The notes below the pieces were generated by a model. That model saw nothing but the letters and a program-made list of their open reading frames with translations, made no database searches and was not told the origin of the DNA. Positions 31,041 through 40,756 of a stretch of DNA of 64,000 nucleotides are shown here, one piece after another; within the stretch, counting starts at the first letter, position 1, and every line of letters begins with the position of its first letter. The DNA comes from Hanleya hanleyi. Taxonomy: Eukaryota > Mollusca > Polyplacophora > Lepidopleurida > Hanleyidae. The stretch spans positions 1 through 64,000 of the forward strand of contig JAVTVY010033782.1 in NCBI GenBank assembly GCA_036873755.1. The letters run 5' to 3'. Made by a program: the position numbers and the translations under genes.

Positions 31041-31055
31041 TATATATATACTAAT

Positions 31056-31150
31056 ACTGAGGTGGCCGAGTGGTCTAGAGTGCTTGCATTTGCTGCTGGC
31101 GAGTTGGTGCCAATCTCTGAGGACGCGGGTTCGAGTCTCGCACGGGACTG
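31056..31150 (+). repeat. tRNA-derived SINE head or tRNA pseudogene (Ser/Leu-like)
   Basis: A box 'ggtggccgagtgg' at 31061 and B box 'gggttcgagtctc' at 31127, with a plausible T-arm (gcggg/ctcgc) and an extended variable region like tRNA-Ser/Leu. The acceptor halves do not pair, so it is not a functional tRNA. A (TA)n run precedes it. Confidence 0.55.
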
Positions 31151-31733
31151 GCCCATCCAGTGCTAGTACTATTGCTTTATTAAGACAGTGACATCCTAAA
31201 AATAATTTTATATAAAAATTATGTTGTCTACTTCAATACCATCATCATTATTCAGTTAAAGTACGAGTTCTGAGATAAGTAAAAAATATCATTTTAAAAT
31301 CATATGGCATTTTAAAAGTGGATTTTATTTTCACTTCAGTGAACACGTTACCTAATGGGATTTGTCCTGAAAGTTAATTAATGAAATTTCAAACTCGAGA
31401 TAACTGGGTTTGTGAGTTAAATACAACTAACGCTGATCGTTAGTTCACGTTTTCCGAATTTGAGCAACTGTGTGGCTTGTATGGTGTGAGGGATGTAACC
31501 ACTTTCACTATTATCCTGAGTTATCTACCCTTGTCTGGTTGCATTGCTGGTATACTGCAGTTTTGCCCCCGAAGTAATTATGTTGTGCGCAAGCCAGTTG
31601 CTCTCGTGTTTACCAGCTGTAAGCAGCAATCTAGAACTCGGTCATAGTTTGGTTAGCATAACAGCGATTTGCATTCATAAATTTAAGTTTTTTTAATTTC
31701 GATTCCTGAAATTGTGGAAGCTGGTTTTTAACT

Positions 31734-32213
31734 ATGGAAAGGCCGAAGAGAGCTGCAGACTCCGTATTGAACAGTCCCGTTGGGTGTAGTCTCGATGGTG
31801 GTAAAGCCGAAAAGTCCAGGAAAGGCTTTGGAGGAACTGACAGTAGGCTTGCGACTCCTAACGCACAGCTCCAGCCCAGTCTTTCGGCACAACCGGCGAG
31901 TGCGACAGTGGGACCCAGTCTCTCTTCGGATGGAGGTCAGGTAGTATCGGTATCGTTAACCAAAGCGTTAGCGGCAAATGCTGGGAATTACAACGCGGGG
32001 TTTCTAAGTTTGTCTTCCACGAGTTGTTTGCCAACTGGAAGGGGGATGTGGTCAACTGTTCTCCAGATGCCCCCATTCCCAGCCAAACAAATGGGTCGGT
32101 TCTCAAACAGTTGTCCGGGCCTCCCAGTACACGTGTCAACCAGTGCAGACAATGTTACGACATGTTACCTAGTTCAATCCTTCCTCGTATGTACAGCAAG
32201 CTGCGGTATATGA
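31734..32213 (+). CDS. Unidentified 159-codon ORF
   Basis: ATG at 31734 (MERPKRAADSVLNSPVGCSL); Ser/Ala/Gly-rich, low-complexity middle. I do not recognise it. A second frame (32024-32251) continues after codon 95 with SPDAPIPSQTNGSVLKQL and QCRQCYDML, so a frameshifted gene, for example a gag-like protein of a retroelement, is possible. It lies outside the duplicated LRR segment. Weak support. Confidence 0.25.
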   Translation: MERPKRAADSVLNSPVGCSLDGGKAEKSRKGFGGTDSRLATPNAQLQPSLSAQPASATVGPSLSSDGGQVVSVSLTKALAANAGNYNAGFLSLSSTSCLPTGRGMWSTVLQMPPFPAKQMGRFSNSCPGLPVHVSTSADNVTTCYLVQSFLVCTASCGI

Positions 32214-32813
32214 TAACAACAACATCAACACATCCACTGTTTTGTTGTTAAGTGGCAAGGGAAGCGAATATTTTCTGTAGCAGTAAATTGCCTCAAAATC
32301 CCCATTAGCAGGGAATAATTGAGAACGAATAGCAATATTCTCTCTGTAGGATATTGCTACTATAATATTTCTTCATTCAAACCCAGAAGTTTCTTTGGTT
32401 CTGTTGAATTAGTGAGGTGCGCCGGGGGGGGTTCAGTAGGCCACACAAATGTTTTGTTCCCCGACACTGAATGTGTAAATATTATGATCCCCCCGCCCAA
32501 TTGCTCGAAATTCAGAACCTTCTACCGTACAGGCTTACAAGATGTGGACACTTGAGCAACTAAGAAAATCTATAGTGTGATGATGATGCTAATGCAAGTA
32601 CATGTATATGCATCAATCTCTAGACAGTTATTATAAATAGTCAAAATCTGTATGCAGTCTCCTGTGCGCTGTTCTTCCAGATTTTGTCCGTCCTGTAATA
32701 ACGGAACTTGGAAGTTCATCCTCTCCCCCTCCTCTTCTTCGTGTCCTATCATATGGGTGGCATAAAAAAAATCACTCTCTTCACTGTCACTATCCTGAAT
32801 TTTGGTCCCCCCC

Positions 32814-33245
32814 CTAAAAGCCAAATTCGAAACTTTTGGTCCCCCTCCAGCTCATTGGAAAACATTTGAGTCCCCCCTTGATCCCCCGGCCCACCCCCCT
32901 GGTAAAAAAGGAACCGACCCGACTAGCCACAATCCCGTCATCATAATGCATAATACACAGATCTTCCAAACCATGTAGCTTGTTTTCCCCATGCGCATAC
33001 AGGAGCATATTTCGCTCACCCGTCATATCATACCCGTAATTGAATCTAATTCCATATTTCAACAAGAAGTAGTTTGATTCAAGTTCCTGGCATATTTCTT
33101 GACATGTGCTGCACACACATGGACTTTGAGTGATGTGTGCCTTTACACTTCCACTCGGAGCATGATAACACTGTTTCAGGATATCGCTGGTGTTGGGCGT
33201 TCCGGGAGTTTCGTTTTCAGTGCATCTTACTGCAGTCCAATTCAT
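32814..33245 (-). CDS. Unidentified cysteine-containing ORF
   Basis: 143 codons on the minus strand. CVCSTCQEICQELESNYFLL and GERNMLLYAHGENKL are protein-like, while the C-terminal part runs into poly-C sequence and is unlikely to be real. It may be one exon or a pseudogene. No family is recognised. Confidence 0.25.
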   Translation of the reverse strand: MNWTAVRCTENETPGTPNTSDILKQCYHAPSGSVKAHITQSPCVCSTCQEICQELESNYFLLKYGIRFNYGYDMTGERNMLLYAHGENKLHGLEDLCIMHYDDGIVASRVGSFFTRGVGRGIKGGLKCFPMSWRGTKSFEFGF

Positions 33246-33757
33246 TGGCTAATTACCAATTCCTTGTCCAATATCGCTGTTCATGCTGAAGCTGTTGGAA
33301 ATTCAGTTTTTCGTTGCCGGTTTTTCCATTACGTGACCACTAATCTTCAGTGCACATTCTTACATATAGTTTTCGGCGACAACCTACAAACAGGGTGGTC
33401 TCCTATTATGGCATACTGAACAACCTTGCCATCTCATAAACGTATATTTATCAGGCCAATCGTCTTTATCAATCATACTCTATATAATGGTATTTGATAT
33501 CACCCTGCTATAGATGTGTGGGATAATTTGAAACGATGTTCAATTCCCCCCCTCCCAAAAAAATCCGTTGGCTCTTAACAATGTAAACTGTTTTTCGACA
33601 ACTAATCATAGTTTAGGGCTACTGCTATTTGAAAATAATGTTTTACTAGGCTGCGGTGAATTAGGCCCAGTTGTGCTGCCCGATTCAGGAGTAATTACAA
33701 AAAAAACCCCAAAAATCAGGAACGCTCATCAGTTTCAGGCGGCTACCCGCGCAGTCA

Positions 33758-33765
33758 TATATAAG
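33758..33765 (+). promoter_or_regulatory. TATA box
   Basis: 'catatataagaa', 46 bp upstream of the ATG at 33811, consistent with a short 5' leader. Confidence 0.4.
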
Positions 33766-33810
33766 AATAGCCATGCGCGGAGAGTAACGAAAGAAGCTTT
33801 CGCACCCAAG

Positions 33811-33942
33811 ATGGCTGACGTTTGGCAAAGGTACTATCGTAGGGCCGTATTTTTGTATAGACATTGTCTCAGCGCTGCATCAATCGTATATATTTTCGCA
33901 TTTGAGGTCATGTACTTCGCCATGTCGTTTCTGCATGTTCGG
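33811..33942 (+). CDS. Possible first exon of an unknown membrane protein
   Basis: From a good start context ('caagatggct') it reads MADVWQRYYRRAVFLYRHCL, then a hydrophobic span (IVYIFAFEVMYFAMSFL) and HVR before a splice-like donor 'cggtgagt'. TATA box, Kozak start, open frame and donor agree, but no further exon is visible because an old transposon (element X) starts right here. Confidence 0.3.
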
Positions 33943-34627
33943 TGAGTTTCACACAAACATTGCTACTGTGTTTAAAGGGAGCTTATTTGTGAATGTTCCG
34001 TAAAGTCCCTGGCAGAATTTGCCCCCTTTATCTGTTTTCCATGAATCGCTAGTGCAAGAGTTCAGTAAGCTCAGATACTTCCTGCTCATCAAGCCAACTT
34101 TTGAGCAATGTGATGACATGAAAATACAAGGGTCAAGTCTGGCATTCATCAGGAGCCCTCTCAGATGACGAACTGCCACGTCCACAATCAGAAAACCGTA
34201 TTAGGGCATCCTCGTCAAATGTATTCTGTGTAGTATTATTTATGGCGACCTTAGTCATGGGACACGAGCAGCAATAGCATTCCAGGAACGATGAAATAAA
34301 ATACAAAAAACAACAACAACAGACATCATGGCGTTCATCGTAATAGTGTATCAATGACCAGCATTCCCCGAGTTAAAAACAATAAGAGAAAATATATTAA
34401 ACGTTACACCTGATACCCTGTACGCATCTTAGCTTGCTAAGGGCATTTCACGTTTCGCTTAACACTACCCTTAGCTTATCGCTATGATTCTGCACGTATT
34501 TCACACGGCGCCATCTATCAGTCAAAAAAAGACAAATATCTAGAGGGAGATAATCCTGTTCGAAGTTGTTCTCCGTGCTGGCTAATGATATCGTTCGTCT
34601 CATATGCTCGTCGGCTTTAGCCTCAAG

Positions 34628-34797
34628 ATGGGGTCAAGTAACATGTTCGAGGAAATCGCTGAGAAGTTTCACATTGAAGCGTTAAGTGACGTTCAGAAGA
34701 TGGCGATTGACTGTTTTAAGAAGAGAAAGGACATCTTGCTATGTGTTAGAACAGGAGGACGTAAATCATTGTGATATCAAGCACTACCACCCAGGTT
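34628..34797 (+). pseudogene. RecQ-like DNA helicase N-terminal fragment
   Basis: From ATG 34628: MGSSNMFEEIAEKFHIEAL, SDVQKMAIDCFKKRKDILLC, then VRTGGRKSL, a stop, and YQALP. This matches RecQ motif 0 (the Q residue before KMAIDCF) and motif I, which in the family reads TGxGKSLCYQ. Here the Gly/Lys loop is altered (GGRKS) and the Cys codon is TGA at 34772-34774. Downstream helicase motifs are absent. The family unwinds DNA; this copy cannot be active. Confidence 0.6.
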
Positions 34798-34799
34798 CG

Positions 34800-35440
34800 A
34801 TGAGGCAATGCTTGTTCTGTTAGGAGGTGTGTATTTGCTGCATGGCACTCGGAGTATGACTGGTCCGATGGCCCCCTACACGGGGCCAATCGTCTGTGCC
34901 CATTTTGAACACACCCTAATACACGCAAACAAGCCCCATTATCGCATGGCTACGAGCAGAAGTTTCTACGTATGATTGTGTAACGAAAGTGCAGAATGCA
35001 AACGACCCCTTGGGATCCCCTTTAATAAATCACTGCTGGTGTTTGATACGTGACTAGTGTGAAATCGAAAGTAACATTGTGTTTACGTGTGCGGTTCACT
35101 TACCTGATGGAATTCAACGCTGTAATTTTCCTAGAATGAACTATAATAATCCGGGAGACAGACAATGCCTCGAAATCCCGGTGAAGTTATCTCAAACGAT
35201 CAGTCGGGACGGAGAAAGGAACGCTGGTGTGCTCACTTGCTTCGCTGTAGATGACGTCAGTCATGAATCCGGAAGTCAACATTGGGAATATGCCGTTGAG
35301 GAACAGTGAACTTTGCGGTCGTCGTATGAATTAACTAGAGTTGGAAGCTGAGATTTACCAGTTACGTCCGTTATGAATTATGGTTTGTTCCTCCATAGCC
35401 ATATTTATCCAGCGAAGTCCAGATAAACTGATCGGGGGAA
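34800..35440. other. No gene recognised
   Basis: A 76-codon plus frame (35079-35309) is open but unfamiliar. Short motif 'gcacggggccaatcg'-type sequence follows the helicase scrap; nothing can be assigned. Confidence 0.3.
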
Positions 35441-35469
35441 AGTGTGTTAATTTGACAATAAAGAGGGCG

Positions 35470-35745
35470 CTGGCATCGTCGACTTGCTTCTACCTTTATC
35501 TGCAGGAGAACGTTCTGTTTCTGCCTTTATCCGCAGAAGAGCGGTAGCCCTATATAAGCTAGGCTCCCGCGGAAACGAGGCAGACCAGCAGAAACTTCGA
35601 GGTGAGAACACGCACAATTGTATTGGGGAGAAGAAATCCAATACATTGCCGGGCCGGAGAAGGGCCGTGATCAGGCCGCCGAATTTGTGCCGCCGCCGGG
35701 CCGGGATCAGGCCGCCGAATTGAAGAAGTGCCGCCGCCGAATCCT
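35470..35745 (+). promoter_or_regulatory. TATA promoter region with GC-rich tandem repeat
   Basis: 'cctatataagctagg' at 35550-35564 is followed at about 60 bp by a donor-like 'gaggtgagaa'. Two copies of 'gatcaggccgccgaatt' (35671 and 35706) sit in GCC-rich sequence. This could be an LTR promoter (U3/R) of a decayed retroelement. Confidence 0.4.
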
Positions 35746-36355
35746 ATAGCATCATAGCATACATTTACACTCACTTACATTTAAACGTCCGGGCTGTGTT
35801 TACTCTACTCCGATCTCTACCTGTCTCAACCGTAATGCACAGTTGTGCGGGTATTGCACTGGGAGATAGGGTATAGACACTTATCGTTAACGGTTATTTT
35901 CTATCTCTACCTGATCCTCGTCCGTACAGCACAGACGTGCAGGTTTAGCTCTGGGAATTAACTAATGGCGTTAGTGTTGATAGCATGGCCATACCTTAGC
36001 CGCATCTCTACTTGACGCAACCGTATTGAACAGTTGTGCTAGTACGGCCTGTGGTTAATGGTATCGATTAAGCTGTATCCGGTAGGAGACGCTCGTCTGA
36101 TACAGCTAAACCAAATCATACACAGTTCCTACATAAACAATTATCCATGCACACACGTACTTAAACACACAACCTACGGGTTGAAATGCATTCACTCTAA
36201 CACTCACAAGCTATAGGCTCGGGTCTAGAGCTTGATAAATATACACCTACCCAGTAAATCGTACCATAAACGATTATCCATTCACGCCCCCATAAGCATA
36301 CAGTCTCTCACCACCCTGTACATACATTGAGTAATTCACGGCCAATCATGCTGTC

Positions 36356-36535
36356 TCATACAGTAGTATATAAAGGGGGAATCCTTGACCAGATGCCCAT
36401 CTATTGCGGAAGACCATACAGTAGTATGCGAAGAGGGTTCCTATACCAGGTGACCATACAGTAGTATGCAAAGAGGGTTCCTAGACCAGGTGACCATACA
36501 TTAGTATATGAAGAGGGTTACTACACCAGGTGCCT
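36356..36535. repeat. 40 bp tandem repeat, about four units
   Basis: The unit begins 'catacagtagtatgcgaaga' and ends 'gggttcctataccaggtgac'. The first unit is longer and more diverged. Confidence 0.8.
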
Positions 36536-36829
36536 ACCCATCCACCGTGTGTTATCGATGTCCGATCCTATGTGGACCGTGTAGCCGTGAACTCTAGCCT
36601 TGATGATTCGTCCTTGGAGCGGGGCCGCGGAGTGAGTCGCCGTGAGTGGGGTCGCTGAAGCCTGGGGGTTTATTCCTACGAGGGGCGCCGTCTGCTGCTG
36701 TGGTGAGCCGTGCAGTTGGATAGTCCTGCGGTGTTACAGAGAGACGGGCCGGTGCCGTAGAAGCCTTTGTACTGTGATAGTACTGACGTGTCCAGGCCGT
36801 CCGCATCCATTGACAGTTGCCAATGCTTG

Positions 36830-37080
36830 GAGGGGCTTAGTCGTGTAAGACGAGACACGACGATGACGAGAAGTCCATACAGCCCGAGGGGAAAAGACCG
36901 GGGGAAGGAAGACACACGTCGGACTTAACCACGGAGGGGCCAGGTCGTTTAAGATGAGACACGACATCAAGTTCATCCATACGGGAGTGAACGAAGACCT
37001 GGGGAAGGAAGATAGACGCTGGACCTTACCACGAATACCTGGGGAAGGAAGCTAGAAGCTGGACCCAACCACGAGAGAAC
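36830..37080. repeat. Imperfect ~110 bp tandem repeats
   Basis: 'aagaygagacacgac' (36847 and 36952), 'ctggggaaggaag' (36993, 37029, with 'cgggggaaggaag' at 36899) and 'gctggac' recur in order. No coding is supported. Confidence 0.6.
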
Positions 37081-37339
37081 CGGTCGTGACCAGACTGTGG
37101 CTGTGACCAGGCCTGATCGCGATATACCTAGGGCTATATATTTTGTATATATCTTTCTATTATTTTGAACTTCGGTGAAAGATAACTATAAGAATACAGG
37201 TAAATCCAAATCATAGATCAGGGATCTTCTTTTCAGGGATTATACGCTACCGCGATCTGAATCCTGTATTCCTGCTCATAGAATTATATGTCAGTATTGT
37301 ATTAATTTGCTTTGGTTGTCATTACAGGTCTTCCTTTCC

Positions 37340-37425
37340 AACCTCCTCGATCCAGACAAGGTGACAGGTTGAATCGAACTCCCTCGTTGGCCAAGATCAG
37401 TGCACGAGTGCGTTCCCGGTAGCCT
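37340..37425 (-). repeat. Remnant related to the LTR at 20.6/23.7 kb
   Basis: 'ctcgatccagacaaggtgac' and the following 'ggttgaatcgaactccctcg' match the complement of LTR positions of about 20700-20750 with substitutions. It lies just inside the right edge of the 3.1 kb insertion. Confidence 0.5.
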
Positions 37426-37550
37426 GATAATTTGCATTGGGGACCCTGCGCACTCTCTTGTGGATCTGAAACATCCATTCCCCACGTAAAACGTTTCAAT
37501 TGTGCCATGCGTTCGGATGATACCCTGTACGCTATTCGCGAATATTGCCA

Positions 37551-37940
37551 TTAGAGATGATTATTATTATTGAAGACCGAATTAGAAAAATCCAGTATGG
37601 TATTATTTTTATTTCCGTACACCAAGAGCGATGTCTTGTTCCTCGGGGTTTCACGAGATTCACGTACAAATATCTCGTCTGTGGTTGGAAAAGACGATCT
37701 TGCCTCGAGACTTCCGCTGAGCATATCTAATATTTCATCCGCTAGTACGTCATGGTGCGTGTTTTTTATGTACTGAAATTCTCGACCCTCTGATAAAATG
37801 GTGCAGTGAAATGGCCTGGTCATCATCAATATATTATGAGGAGCAATTAGTGTAGATTTCAGTTCATTATCTTTTATTGGTAGGGGCAATTTAACGGTGA
37901 TTATGGAATATGATGATGGAGCTAGCTGATCACCATTCAT
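37551..37940 (-). pseudogene. Element X protein of unknown function (left gene)
   Basis: 129 codons on the minus strand: MNGDQLAPSSYSIITVKLPL, LKSTLIAPHNILMMTRPFHC, FQYIKNTHHDVLADEILDML and FVRESRETPRNKTSLLVYG. The second copy (60.2-60.6 kb) encodes the diverged LKSTLIAPHHLLVMSRPFH in a broken frame, which shows that this was a real protein. I do not recognise the family. Confidence 0.45.
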
Positions 37941-37998
37941 TGGTGAGTCTCTCCCTACCTTTTTTTGTGATAGTTATCACCATTTTCTAGATGTTTTC

Positions 37999-38342
37999 CG
38001 TTACAAGCGTCTAGTCCGTCATTCATCATTCAGCCGTCGTCCATTAAAGAATATCCGCGTCCATAATCCAAAGACCTATTCCATATCCATATAACAGTAT
38101 TAACACCAAATTCAAAAAGACAATCATAGTATACATAAACATAAGCTAGTTTCCTGCAAGAGAGAAGGGATCAACAGTTTTCAATGATGCCGACAAGACA
38201 TTATGATGTTCCAAAAATATAAAATCCGTATCGCTGATCGGTATTCTTAATCCATAATAATCGTTGTAAAGACGTCATGGCTATTGTACATGACGACAAC
38301 ATCGTTGTAAAGTCGTCGTTGTAAAAGCGTTGTAAAGCCGTA
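37999..38342 (-). mobile_element. Penelope-type 3' fragment inserted in element X
   Basis: 'ttacaagcgtctagtccgtc' through 'cataataatcgttgtaaag' replaces an uninterrupted stretch in copy 2 (about 60655). Short 'gttgtaaag' tandem repeats follow at its right edge (38265-38340). 'ccgt' / 'ccgtaac' border it on both sides. Confidence 0.6.
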
Positions 38343-38759
38343 ACCGATGGGACCTGCTGTATTGTTTGTTATGAAGTTTGTTCAAAACGACAGTTTCAAT
38401 ATCATATTTGTTACAAGCTAAAACATGCTTCATGTATAATAGATTTGTTATTCAGGATTTCTACATGTGTATGGACTAAGATCCAATCTATCAAGCGATC
38501 ATACACAATGAGAAATCTGAAAATCTGAATAACTAATAATATCCCACAGGCTGCTATATACATGCCTATATACATCCAGAGCTACCGAGAAGGAACGGCT
38601 TCTTCGATATACGTATCCAGTACTGGATAAGCCATTATTTACATGACGTATGAACCCGGAATACAGTTAGGTAACCGTCATTCCTAAATGGATCAAGACA
38701 CTAATTGCAAGCGGTCTCCCATATCACATGAGCAAGAGCAATTGAGCAAGGAGCAGTGG

Positions 38760-39600
38760 AGTCATTATGCCGCCAAACCGTCGTCAACGCGTCGCCTTCG
38801 CTACCAGAACAACGTCAACGCGCGGTCTACGCCGACAGAACAGCCGTTTTAGAAATACAAAAAAACTCTCATCAAACTGGATAAAGGCATCAGTTCTCAT
38901 TGAAACTTCGATAATACAATAAGATGTTTCACCTAGCATACAACGTGTCTGTCGAGGTATTTGGCGAACAGGAAGTGTCGACGAAAGCTTGGAATAATGT
39001 GAAGTTTCACACACCTATCATAAACCTTTGTCTAGCCGTTATACGTCGACAGCATAACCTCTACATTTGGAGAATAATCTTTACCTAAGCTATAGAGTTT
39101 TCAGGTGGAGAAACCAGATACATCTCTACTTTTGGAGTAGAAGTGATTGAAGCGTATCTATCTCATCCAAAACGGATTCACACTCAACGTTAAATTGTGG
39201 GAAGAACTTCAACTCAAAATGATGGACATTAATACTGCTTTCAAGGAACTAATCAACAGCATGGTTGAAAATTGAGAACATTGAAGTAGAGCAAATTATG
39301 AATGAGCACAGAACAACCAAAATGAACGCCATCTTCTGGAGCCTATCACCAACACGCTGATGAAACTAAACTGTATGGGATGTGAAGTGAATCATCTGAA
39401 CTAGTATGGACGATGATGTATCAGAAGAATCATGTATACGGGCACACAGAAAATGTTATCACTCTTCTGAATTAGAATAACCTGATCTATTATTTTCGGT
39501 CACGTTTGGAGCGGGAAGAAGATATCCACACAATTTTACAATGAACACGGCAGAATAGGAAAACGCAAAATACGCGTTGTTGTGGGCGAAGTCATTCACA
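38760..39600 (+). pseudogene. Element X right-side proteins of unknown function, copy 1
   Basis: Broken plus-strand coding shared with 61030-61950. A basic start (RRQRVAFATRTTSTRGLRRQ) precedes a region whose better preserved copy 2 reads IFHLAYNVSSKIFDENEADL. Copy 1 lacks about 60 bp of that region. A second coding piece (compare MDEHRTTGMNAIMMKSYAAL in copy 2) follows. I cannot name either; an arginine-rich start could suggest a DNA-binding virion-type protein, but this is a guess. Confidence 0.35.
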
Positions 39601-39718
39601 GGAGATCATATTGAACTTTACCTACATTATTTCCTAATATTAGGAGATTAATAACGATTTATGCTTACCTGTATTCCATTATACCACACGAATAAAAGAA
39701 AAAAATATATTGATGTAA

Positions 39719-40645
39719 TTACAAGCGTCTGGTCCGTCATTCATAATTCAGTCGTCGTCCATTAAAGAATATCCACGTCCATAATCCAAAGACCCATTCC
39801 ATATAACAGTATTAGCACAAAATTCAAAAAGAAACATAAACATAGGCTAGTTTCCTGCAAGAGAGCAGCCGTCAACAGTTTTCAGTGATGCCGGCAATAC
39901 ATCATGATGTTCCCAACATATCAAATCCGTATCGTTGATCAGTATTCTTAATCCATAATATTCGTTGCAAAGTCGTCATCTAGAGAATGATGTATCTCAG
40001 TCACGCTTTGATTGTGTCCGTTCATATGAACACCATGAGGATCTTGAAGTACATGGGTTCATACGACCGCTAGCCCCGGGTTAAGCGGAATTAGACACAA
40101 GTTACGGAACATAACGCCATAGATCTTGCACGCTACGCTCGTATTTTGCTATCAGCATGCAATATGTATCGCCAAATTTGAGAAACTTTGAGTGGTATAG
40201 TCCTGTTTCATAAGTTTCTGCAACAATGTCTTGTGACATTGATTAAAATCGTGACATTTAACACGGGATCTAGCAAATGCTACTAGGCGATATATATATA
40301 TATACGGTTACGCCATATGCAGGTCCCACTGGAATATTACTGTCGAAATTGTAATCATCTCATTTTATTGAGATATAGGTCTAAATATGATGTGCCTGTA
40401 GGGCTATCAGTCGTTACGTCAGTAGTATCTGAGAAGATGGTCTAGATAGCGTTTGGTGAATGCGAAGGAACGGGCTTTGGATGGATCGGTTTTTGAAAGC
40501 GCCTGCATATAGTCATATTCATAAGAGAACAGATATATACCCATTGGAATACCTATATGCTGTTGACATACATGTATTGTTGCCAAATTTCACATAGATA
40601 TTTTAATGAGAAATTCAAGCAACTATATAAAATCTAACTATTCCC
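39719..40645 (-). mobile_element. Penelope-type element, 5'-truncated, inserted in element X
   Basis: Continuous homology to 55793-56295 plus 57250-57795 (minus strand). It interrupts a sequence that is uninterrupted in X copy 2 at about 62045. It holds the 3' end and the C-terminal half of the reverse transcriptase in broken form. It ends on the right at the codons corresponding to 57795, consistent with incomplete reverse transcription. Confidence 0.75.
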
Positions 40646-40756
40646 ACTTTTTACATATCTGTTGGTTATCCGTTAATCAACATTAGTGGGACCTCGACGG
40701 TCAGAGTTTTAGGTGTAGACCAATATTTGCAGAAATTGTGTTACAATCCTACCAAT

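Larger units (their letters stand above)
34426..37518. mobile_element. 3.1 kb insertion in element X, flanked by a 14 bp duplication
   Basis: 'gataccctgtacgc' stands at 34412-34425 and again at 37519-37532, and occurs once (diverged) at the same point of copy 2. The insertion carries a RecQ-like fragment, a TATA box, tandem repeats and a region similar to the LTR at 20.6 kb. A long target duplication is typical of target-primed retrotransposition, but the content is mixed. Confidence 0.55.

Noticed and set aside
31056..31150. Functional tRNA-Ser or tRNA-Leu gene
   Set aside because: A and B boxes are good but the acceptor stem does not pair; kept as a SINE or tRNA pseudogene.
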